Source: an uncultured Pelagibacteraceae bacterium (lineage in GTDB: Bacteria; Pseudomonadota; Alphaproteobacteria; Pelagibacterales; Pelagibacteraceae). From it: DNA of 51,655 bases. Positions 43,202-50,671 of the stretch are shown one piece after another (the stretch's first letter is position 1; the number at the start of each line of letters is the position of its first letter). The DNA is taken from positions 7,501 to 59,155 of the forward strand of contig CACIOK010000004.1 in the NCBI GenBank assembly GCA_902588255.1. The letters run 5' to 3'. Under the pieces are notes generated by a model. It made no database searches. It had not been told where the DNA came from and was given only the letters and a program-made list of their open reading frames with translations. The position numbers were made by a program, and so were the translations under genes.

Positions 43202-44641
43202 ATGAATTATATATTTTTTGATACTGAAACAAATTCAGGAAGATTAACAGCTGACATATTAACTTTATCTGCTTTTTTTTGTGACCAAAATTTTAACTTG
43301 ATTGAAGAGTTTAATTGTGAGGCGCGTTTAAGAACTTCAAGAATCTATGAAATAGATAGCTTTTTAGTGAATGGTTTAAATCCATACGATGTAGATAAAT
43401 TTTCAAACTCAAATTATGATCTTACAAAAAAAACCTATGATAAGTTTACTTCTTGGATTAATAAAGGCCCTGTTTTATTTGTGGCTCATAATGGCTATCT
43501 TTTTGATTATATGCTTTTCTCTCAACATTTATTTAGTAATCTTTTCACTTGGCCCTGGATATTTGGCACTGGAAATGCAAAACAAATAGATTCTCTTCCA
43601 ATTTTACAAAACTTTGATTTTTATCAACCAAATAAAATTGCAACAGAGTTAAATGATAGATCCAACAAAGTCTTCAAGCTCGGTAGTTTGTGCAAAATGA
43701 ATGGTTTTGATATTGGAAAAGACCTTCATACATCTAGAGGAGATGTGATTGGTATGAAAAATTTGATGACGCTTATCCATAATAAAAATCCTGAATTTTA
43801 TAAAAAGATTATTGGTTTTACCAACCCAAATAATGTTTTATCAAGTATGAAAGATGTAGATTATTTTTGTCATCCAGAAACATTTTATGGCAGGACTCGC
43901 CAGTTCACGTCGAGTTATATATGCGAGCATCCAATTTATAAAAGTTATCACTTGGTTGCCGATTTAAAACATGATTGGGAAAAGTTTTTATCCGAAAAAT
44001 CAGATCGTGTTCTAGATAAACTTTTAAATTCTGCTCCAAAAAAATATAGAACTATTAAAGCAAAAAAAAATCCCCTTATATTAGATAAATCTTTTTCAGC
44101 AAATCATAACGATGAATATTCAAAACTGGGTCATGAATTATTAAAAAGTAGAGCAGATTTTATTAAAAAAAATAGAAATGAACTTACGGTAAGAATTTGC
44201 AATATAATTAATGATAAATTTCAAGATAACAATGTAGATCAAACACCTTTAATCCCAGAACAAATGATATTTTCACTTAATCCTTCAACAGAAGAAAAAT
44301 CACTAATGAACAATTATGTTTTGTCGGATAATATTGATGATCATAGAAAAATTCATAAAAAATTTAAAGGTCCCATTAAACATTTGTCAGAAATGGCTCT
44401 TTTAGATAAGTATGATAAAGATGGTTTTACAGACGCTGACTATAAAAGAGTTAGAACTATTATAAGCAGAAGACTACTTTCAACAAATAAAGAAGTTTTT
44501 CCTACTATTCCTGAGGCAATGGAAAGAATAGATACTCTTAGAGAAAAAAACAAAGAAGAAAAAGAAAAAATGAAAATATTGCAAAATATTAATTCACACT
44601 TAGAAAAAGTCACTAAAGACCATGAAAAATACTTAAAATAA
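43202..44641 (+). CDS. DEDDh 3'-5' exonuclease, exodeoxyribonuclease I (SbcB)-like
   Basis: YIFFDTETNSG, SFLVNGLNPYDV, FVAHNGYLFDYML, LHTSRGDVIGMKNLM. Confidence 0.8.
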   Translation: MNYIFFDTETNSGRLTADILTLSAFFCDQNFNLIEEFNCEARLRTSRIYEIDSFLVNGLNPYDVDKFSNSNYDLTKKTYDKFTSWINKGPVLFVAHNGYLFDYMLFSQHLFSNLFTWPWIFGTGNAKQIDSLPILQNFDFYQPNKIATELNDRSNKVFKLGSLCKMNGFDIGKDLHTSRGDVIGMKNLMTLIHNKNPEFYKKIIGFTNPNNVLSSMKDVDYFCHPETFYGRTRQFTSSYICEHPIYKSYHLVADLKHDWEKFLSEKSDRVLDKLLNSAPKKYRTIKAKKNPLILDKSFSANHNDEYSKLGHELLKSRADFIKKNRNELTVRICNIINDKFQDNNVDQTPLIPEQMIFSLNPSTEEKSLMNNYVLSDNIDDHRKIHKKFKGPIKHLSEMALLDKYDKDGFTDADYKRVRTIISRRLLSTNKEVFPTIPEAMERIDTLREKNKEEKEKMKILQNINSHLEKVTKDHEKYLK

Positions 44642-44642
44642 T

Positions 44643-44843
44643 ATGACAATTCAAAAAGCTGAGAAGATAGAGATCGAAGTTCAAAAACAAACTATGGATC
44701 AACCTAGCTACAAATACCTAATTTTAATTAAATCTCAGAATGGAATAAATAAATTTCTTAAGCTCTTTACAACAAATGAAAAACCTATTTTAAAATTCTC
44801 TGAAGATAATGGCAGAATTGTAATTGATAAAACTAATGTGTAA
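44643..44843 (+). CDS. hypothetical protein (66 aa)
   Basis: Tightly packed ORF between two nuclease genes. Confidence 0.6.
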   Translation: MTIQKAEKIEIEVQKQTMDQPSYKYLILIKSQNGINKFLKLFTTNEKPILKFSEDNGRIVIDKTNV

Positions 44844-44846
44844 ATA

Positions 44847-45530
44847 ATGAATTGGAATATTAACAATCAATTTACTTATCCAAAATCAACTAGATCTATT
44901 TATAATGGGTCCAGGCATTATATGATTGATGGGGAAAGATTGCCTTCAGTCACAAATATCTTACAAAAAACTAAAAGTTTAGAAGATAAAGAGGCTTTGG
45001 AGAGATGGAAAAAAGAAAATAAAGATTCTGAGATTATAATGCGAGAGAGTAGTAATCGTGGAACACTTATGCACAACTACCTGTCTGAAATGATAATGGG
45101 CCGAATGAATGGTGAACTTATTGAAGAACTTAACTTACCAAAGAAAATGGCTGAAACTATAATCTCTAATGGAATAAATAATTATGTAAAAGAGGTTTAT
45201 GCCAGTGAGGAGTGTGTTTTTTTTCCCGGCAAATATGCCGGTACTATGGATGCTCTCATAAGTACAAATAACAACAAACTTCAAATTGTAGATTTTAAGC
45301 AAAAAAATTCACCAGCAAAAAGAGAGTGGAATTCAATCCGTGAGTATTTTACCCAAATCGTCTTATATGCCATGGCGCATAACGAAGTTTATGGTACAAA
45401 TATTCAATCTGGTATTATTTTAATGTGCACACCAAATTTAATTTTTCAAAAATTTGAAATAGAAGGTCAAGAATTTAAAGACATACAAGTTGAAGCCATG
45501 AAAAGAGTAGAAGATTTTCATAAATTATGA
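44847..45530 (+). CDS. PD-(D/E)XK exonuclease (RecB/MGME1-like, phage-type)
   Basis: RLPSVTNILQKT, RGTLMHNYLSEMI, FFPGKYAGTMDALI...LQIVDFKQKN...YFTQIVLYAMA: core D...D-x-K and Q motif. Confidence 0.78.
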   Translation: MNWNINNQFTYPKSTRSIYNGSRHYMIDGERLPSVTNILQKTKSLEDKEALERWKKENKDSEIIMRESSNRGTLMHNYLSEMIMGRMNGELIEELNLPKKMAETIISNGINNYVKEVYASEECVFFPGKYAGTMDALISTNNNKLQIVDFKQKNSPAKREWNSIREYFTQIVLYAMAHNEVYGTNIQSGIILMCTPNLIFQKFEIEGQEFKDIQVEAMKRVEDFHKL

Positions 45531-46087
45531 AAAAATATCAAAGAAGAATCGATGTAACTAATTCTGGTATAAAATATCAAGGCTACACAAAGGATGGTTT
45601 TTATTTTAAAGAAACAACTAGTATGTGGTGTTGGAAACAAGAATCAAAAGGAATAATACATGAGGCAAAGTCAATTGAGATTTTAAAAAAAATTAAAGAT
45701 AACGAATTTATAGGAAAAGGAAATTATGATCACTCCAAAACACATGATTATCAAAAATTTGAGGTAAAATCAGAATATCTTAATACTGAGGAATTTGGAG
45801 CAATTTCAAAAGTTGGTAGCAAAAACTATATAAGTATGCTTCTAAAAAGAGCAACAAGTGCAATAAATAAATATGACAAAAGATCTGAAGGTAGAAAAAA
45901 AAAAGGTCTATATTTTATTGATTGCCTAAAAAAAAGTAATATTGAATATTTACAAACGTATCCAATAAATATTTACAAAAATATTCAATTTAAAAATCAT
46001 TTAATAATGAAACAAAAAGTTTGGGTTTTTAAAAATGTAACTAATAAAAAAATCGAAAAATTTAAAAAATATTGGAATGAAAAATAA
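45527..46087 (+). CDS. hypothetical protein
   Basis: Overlapping ORF in island operon. Confidence 0.6.
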   Translation: MKKYQRRIDVTNSGIKYQGYTKDGFYFKETTSMWCWKQESKGIIHEAKSIEILKKIKDNEFIGKGNYDHSKTHDYQKFEVKSEYLNTEEFGAISKVGSKNYISMLLKRATSAINKYDKRSEGRKKKGLYFIDCLKKSNIEYLQTYPINIYKNIQFKNHLIMKQKVWVFKNVTNKKIEKFKKYWNEK

Positions 46088-46565
46088 AAAAAAAAGAAAA
46101 ATTCATAATACAATTAGAGATGCAACAGAAAATGATATAAAAAACTATAATGCACCCAAGAATACAAAATATAAAATAGTCTTTTCTAGCCCACAAGGTA
46201 AAACAAATATCCCAAAAAAATTTCAAGGCGCTCAATATTTTGCAACAAAAAAAGAAGCTGAAAATGCTTTAAATGAAAGACTTAACTTAACGCAAAAATT
46301 AAAAGAAAAAAAAAGTAAATCCATGATTAATAATAAAATAGCAGTGGGCAATTCTGGAAATGTTGAGTCTTTAATTAAAATTCAAAATGAAAGAACTAAC
46401 TTATATAATCAAAAAATAAATAAAGGTGTTAAACTACTAAATAAGGGACATACGGTAATGGAAGCCCAAAAAATAATTATAGAAGAGTTTAATTTAGATA
46501 TAAGTGAGGATTCAAGAACATTATTGCCTTGGATGTCGAAAGCTAGAGACAAAGCATTAAAATAG
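46077..46565 (+). CDS. hypothetical protein, possibly DNA-binding
   Basis: ORF in island operon; basic, overlaps the hisG 3' end by 9 nt. Confidence 0.6.
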   Translation: MKNKKKRKIHNTIRDATENDIKNYNAPKNTKYKIVFSSPQGKTNIPKKFQGAQYFATKKEAENALNERLNLTQKLKEKKSKSMINNKIAVGNSGNVESLIKIQNERTNLYNQKINKGVKLLNKGHTVMEAQKIIIEEFNLDISEDSRTLLPWMSKARDKALK

Positions 46566-47252
46566 ACTTAATATTTTCTTAATACCTTTTTTTTTCAAAC
46601 TTTTTTTGGCAACCATACAAGCAGCTGAAGATTTTAATATTAAACCATCTTTTTTAAGTGGGCGTAGGTCATTAGAAAAAAGTGTTTTTCCTGAACTAAC
46701 TATCTCTCCAATTAATTGTACTTGTGAAAGTCTAGGCATAGCTTCAGTTGCTCCCTTCGACTCTACAATTTCAACATTTTTAACATTTTTTTCTATTAAA
46801 AATTTTTCAACTAACCTCTTATATTTTGTACCAATTTTCAGAGGTTGTTTTTTATATTTAATAAAATCAGATGCAATTTCTGAAACATCTAACATAGTTT
46901 GACAATCCAAAAAATGAATAGGGCAACATATATATAAATCTGCATGTCCAAAATTTAAACTTTTATGCACCTTTATTTTTTTTTGAATATTAAGATCAGA
47001 ATCTTTTAATAAATCTATTCCTGATACACAAATATCTGCTGTACCATTTGTAAGTGCTTGTATCGATTCCCGTGCGTGTAGAAAAAGTATTCGAACTGTA
47101 GTATTAATTTTTTTTAAATTAATATAACCCACAAGATCTCTTTCTCCTTTATCAGATAAAATTTTTAATTTTTTTTTTTTAAAAATATTTATAGATTTTT
47201 CTCGCAAACGGCCCTTGGATGGGAGAATTATTGTAAATTGATTATTCATCAT
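46557..47252 (-). CDS. hisG: ATP phosphoribosyltransferase (short form)
   Basis: LPSKGRLREKSI, DICVSGIDLL, KGATEAMPRLSQVQLIGEIVSSGKT; adjacent hisZ. Confidence 0.93.
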   Translation of the reverse strand: MMNNQFTIILPSKGRLREKSINIFKKKKLKILSDKGERDLVGYINLKKINTTVRILFLHARESIQALTNGTADICVSGIDLLKDSDLNIQKKIKVHKSLNFGHADLYICCPIHFLDCQTMLDVSEIASDFIKYKKQPLKIGTKYKRLVEKFLIEKNVKNVEIVESKGATEAMPRLSQVQLIGEIVSSGKTLFSNDLRPLKKDGLILKSSAACMVAKKSLKKKGIKKILSLF

Positions 47253-48268
47253 ATAAAATTTATTGCACTTCCTACTGCTTTTATTGGTCTTAAACCTAAA
47301 GAAGAACTCATTTGATCAAATCTGCCTCCATTAATAATTTTAATATATTTATTTTTTTTTAAAAAATTAATAGAAAATACTAAGCCACTATATATCTCAA
47401 CATCAGGGATTTCAGAACTACAATATTCAATATTAAAATTTTTAAATTTGTTTTTTCTAATGGGAAAATAATCATCTGCAATTTTTATATTTAATTTATT
47501 TTTATCGAAAAATTCGCTTAATATTTTTGGAGCTTCCTCTATTGAACATTTGATCCTTAAAAATTTTTTAATTATTCTGGCACTTTTTTTTCCTTCTGGT
47601 GTCCTAGGATCTTTATTAATTTTCATATCAAATCTTTTTAGAATTTCATTTACAGTTCTTCCGGCAATAATTTTATTGGGGTCAAGTTTTTGCATTTTAT
47701 AGAATATTTTTTTATCTACTTTAATCTCGCCTTCATCTAAATCTTTATTTGTCTCTAACCTACTTAAAATTTCATAAAAATATTTCTGATTCCAAATATT
47801 CTGTACTAATCTTAATTTCCACCGATCTGGTATCTCCAATTGATTAACAAGAGAAAAAAATAACTCCAAGTTTCCAATTCTTAAATATCCTTTTTTATTA
47901 GTAATTTTTTTAAATACTACAATGCTATTTTTTAGCACCTCAAAATCATCAGTTTGGTTATTGGAATTATAGATTTCCCATCCAATCTGAGAAAGAATGT
48001 GTTTATTTTTTCTATACGACTCGCCTTTATAAAAAACTTTCTTTTTTTTTTTATTTTTAGTTTTAGAAAACTGTATTAAACTCATCAAACTAAGATCAGG
48101 ACGTAATGAGAAAGATACTCCCTTATCATCATTAAATGTAAATAAATATTTTTTTAGGTTAACCCCACGAATATACTTTGTTTCTATTACAGGATTTAAT
48201 TTAATCTCCCTGAAACCTTGTTTTCTAATATATTTAATTATTTTTGGTGATAAATTTTGTAACTGCAT
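47249..48268 (-). CDS. hisZ: ATP phosphoribosyltransferase regulatory subunit
   Basis: HisRS-like: SFSLRPDLSLMSLI, YKGESYRKN; paired with hisG short form. Confidence 0.85.
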   Translation of the reverse strand: MQLQNLSPKIIKYIRKQGFREIKLNPVIETKYIRGVNLKKYLFTFNDDKGVSFSLRPDLSLMSLIQFSKTKNKKKKKVFYKGESYRKNKHILSQIGWEIYNSNNQTDDFEVLKNSIVVFKKITNKKGYLRIGNLELFFSLVNQLEIPDRWKLRLVQNIWNQKYFYEILSRLETNKDLDEGEIKVDKKIFYKMQKLDPNKIIAGRTVNEILKRFDMKINKDPRTPEGKKSARIIKKFLRIKCSIEEAPKILSEFFDKNKLNIKIADDYFPIRKNKFKNFNIEYCSSEIPDVEIYSGLVFSINFLKKNKYIKIINGGRFDQMSSSLGLRPIKAVGSAINFI

Positions 48269-49628
48269 CTATTAAATCCTTTTTTGAAATTGTTAACTGA
48301 TTTTCCTCACCTTTTTTTAATAAAAGTTTCTTAATTGTGATTGTATTGTCTTTAAATTCGTTTTCTCCACAAATTATGGCCAACGGTAATTCTCTTTTGT
48401 TTGCGTATGTTAATTGTTTTCCAAGATTTTTTTTACTATCTAAATAAATTTCACTGTTTATCCCATTTGATCTTAATTCTTCTAAAATTTCATAATATTT
48501 TGATAAATACTTAGTATCCATAACACAAACTAAGACTGGTTTTTTTTCGTTAACATTTAGTTGATTTATTTCTGAAAGAATCGCCGTTAATCTCGTAACT
48601 CCAAAACTTATACCTACACCGGGTGTGGATAAACCTTTAAATGAACCAATCAAGTCCCGATATTCTCCGCCGCTGCAAATAGATAAACCACTTCCAAAAT
48701 TAGGAATATTCAACTCTGTTTCAACTAACCACCCTGAGTAATAATTGATCCCCCTAACCTTTTCGATACTTAACTTAATTTGATTAGAATATTTTCCGTA
48801 ATCAAGTATTTCTAATAATTTTTCTGTTTCCATTATTCCTTCTTTTGATAAAGGATTCTTAAAAACTGAACTTATTTCTTTTAAGTCTTTTAGTTGAAGG
48901 GAATTAATTATTGTTTCAATCTGAACATTTGAAAGATCTGCACCAATTGTAACTGCGCCTGATTTATCAACTCTTTTACTTCCTAACAAATCTTTTACAC
49001 CAGATATACCAATATTTGGATTGCTTAGTTTATCAATAGCTCTAAAAACTTTAAATTTTTGTTTTTCATCTGTTATTTTAAGATCGTTTATCAGTCCTTC
49101 AATTATTTTTCGATTACTTATACATATTTTAAATTGTTCTTTTTTAAAGTTTAATTTAAAAAGTGTGTCTGCAATCAAATTGCATAATTCGGCATTGGCC
49201 TGATATTTATCTACATTGCCTATTATATCACAATCAGCTTGTGTAAATGATTTTAGACGAATTTTTTTTTGTGGCTTTTCACGCCGTGCAACATCACCAA
49301 TGCAATAGCGTTTATAAATGGGTGGAAGCTCAAGATAGTTAGCTGCATACATTCGAGCCAAGCCTGCTGTCATGTCGTATCTATATGTCAATTGCTCTTT
49401 ACCATCTTCAAAAGAATAAACGTCTGCCATAGGGTTATTAGGATCGTCAGCAAGAAAGCTTCCAATATTTTCACTTCTTTCAAAAATTGATTGCTCTAGG
49501 GCTGAAAATCCAAAATTTATAAAATTATCTTCGATAATTTTAATTATATTTTTTTTTAGCTCTAGCGTATTTCCTTTATAATCTAGAAACCCACTTGGTA
49601 AGCTTGGTATTTTTTTGTCTTTACTCAT
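48234..49628 (-). CDS. hisS: histidyl-tRNA synthetase (start MSKDKKIPSLPSGFLDY)
   Basis: LTYRYDMTAGLARMYA, RYCIGDVARREKPQ..., YYSGWLVE; upstream ORF extension to 49673 is probably leader. Confidence 0.93.
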   Translation of the reverse strand: MSKDKKIPSLPSGFLDYKGNTLELKKNIIKIIEDNFINFGFSALEQSIFERSENIGSFLADDPNNPMADVYSFEDGKEQLTYRYDMTAGLARMYAANYLELPPIYKRYCIGDVARREKPQKKIRLKSFTQADCDIIGNVDKYQANAELCNLIADTLFKLNFKKEQFKICISNRKIIEGLINDLKITDEKQKFKVFRAIDKLSNPNIGISGVKDLLGSKRVDKSGAVTIGADLSNVQIETIINSLQLKDLKEISSVFKNPLSKEGIMETEKLLEILDYGKYSNQIKLSIEKVRGINYYSGWLVETELNIPNFGSGLSICSGGEYRDLIGSFKGLSTPGVGISFGVTRLTAILSEINQLNVNEKKPVLVCVMDTKYLSKYYEILEELRSNGINSEIYLDSKKNLGKQLTYANKRELPLAIICGENEFKDNTITIKKLLLKKGEENQLTISKKDLIDAVTKFITKNN

Positions 49629-49632
49629 TTTT

Positions 49633-49710
49633 GGTACCCGATTCCTTATTCGCAAAGGACCCTTTTCTTTCACAGAGAAATATGCTTCTACTACACCAAT
49701 CGGGCGTTCC
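49633..49710 (-). promoter_or_regulatory. candidate structured leader RNA upstream of hisS
   Basis: Minus strand GGAACGCCCGATT ... AAAGGGTCCTTT ... AATCGGGTACC: 7-bp closing stem CCCGATT/AATCGGG with an internal short hairpin; TATAAA-like box just upstream. Confidence 0.45.
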
Positions 49711-49874
49711 TTTCTTTTTATACTAATTGTTATTAAATTTAAATTTTTATATGATTAATATGATAGCATGCTACCATGGAAAATATGGTGTCTTTTTGAA
49801 CTTATAGAAATTGTAACATTTTTAATCATTGAGAAGTAAATAACACTTAAATTTTAAAATGCAAGAGGTTTGAG

Positions 49875-49915
49875 TAGGGATAAATATACTTAATGTTAAG
49901 TGGTATGTATCCCTA
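49875..49915 (-). terminator. hairpin downstream of cold shock gene (TAGGGATA...TATCCCTA with inner ACTTAA-TG-TTAAGT)
   Basis: Perfect 8-bp outer arms and 6-bp inner arms; 20 nt after the csp stop; no strong U-tract, so terminator role uncertain. Confidence 0.45.
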
Positions 49916-49936
49916 GTCAATTTTAGTGTATTAAAT

Positions 49937-50149
49937 TTAAGAAGTTTTCTTTAACTTAACTGCACTTGGGCCCTTTTCTGAATCTTCTATCTCAAACTCA
50001 AGTTCATCACCCTCATTTAAAAATCTAAGACCAGCGTCACGAACTGAACTCGCATGTACGAAACAATCCTTTTCACCGTCAGACCTTTCTATAAAGCCGT
50101 AGCCCTTTTTACCGTTGAACCACTTAACTTTTCCTTTTAATGTACTCAT
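49937..50149 (-). CDS. cold shock domain protein
   Basis: [31 protein letters not shown]. Confidence 0.96.
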   Translation of the reverse strand: MSTLKGKVKWFNGKKGYGFIERSDGEKDCFVHASSVRDAGLRFLNEGDELEFEIEDSEKGPSAVKLKKTS

Positions 50150-50312
50150 ACTTATTTACTCTTTCTTCTTGTTGTTTACTTTTAGCTAATTTAACTAATA
50201 TTATTTTAGCTGGTGACTTAATAAATGATTTTGAATGTTTATGCAAGGTAAATGAATTTAGATTAATTAAAATTTTAAGCTTTATTTAAAATAGCAATTT
50301 ATTTTATAAGAA

Positions 50313-50387
50313 TGGTGGCCTTGGTTTGAATCGCACAAACGACACATACCTTTTCAGGGTACTGCTCTACTACTGAGCTACAAGGCC
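50313..50387 (-). tRNA. tRNA-Phe(GAA)
   Basis: Reverse complement GGCCTTGTAGCTCAGTAGTAGAGCAGTACCCTGAAAAGGTATGTGTCGTTTGTGCGATTCAAACCAAGGCCACCA; anticodon GAA. Confidence 0.95.
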
Positions 50388-50399
50388 AAAAACTAAAAA

Positions 50400-50669
50400 C
50401 TAAAACCTAAAAATAATTCTTCCTTTTGTCAAATCATAAGGAGTTACTTCTACAGTAACATTATCTCCAAATGTAAAAGAGTGACTAGCCCCTAACCCTA
50501 AAAGAGTTAGGGGCTAGCCCCCTTGTAAAACTCGAATTCTGTTTTTGCGCAGCTTGCCTGCTGTATGGGCTGTTACTATGTGCCCATTTTCTAATTCGAC
50601 ACGGAACATTGCATTTGGTAATAAATCAATAACCTTGCCTTTAAATTCCAATAAGTCTTGTTTTGACAG
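50400..50669 (-). CDS. infA: translation initiation factor IF-1, coding sequence interrupted by a hairpin-containing insert; apparent CTG start
   Basis: (CTG)[49 protein letters not shown] (50669-50520) then GGC TAG; resumes [22 protein letters not shown] (50468-50400). Confidence 0.88.
50466..50522 (-). other. intervening hairpin element in infA: GGG GGC|TAG CCCCTAAC TCTTTTAGG GTTAGGGG CTAG TCACTCTTTTACATTT|GGA
   Basis: Perfect 12-bp stem CTAGCCCCTAAC/GTTAGGGGCTAG (50485-50496/50506-50517) with 9-nt loop; stop TAG directly after GGC; conserved protein resumes at GGA. Confidence 0.8.
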
Positions 50670-50671
50670 AA

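Noticed and set aside
49629-49673. N-terminal extension MKEKGPLRIRNRVPK of the hisS ORF
   Set aside because: HisRS homology begins at MSKDKKIPSLPSGFLDY; the extension lies in the putative structured leader
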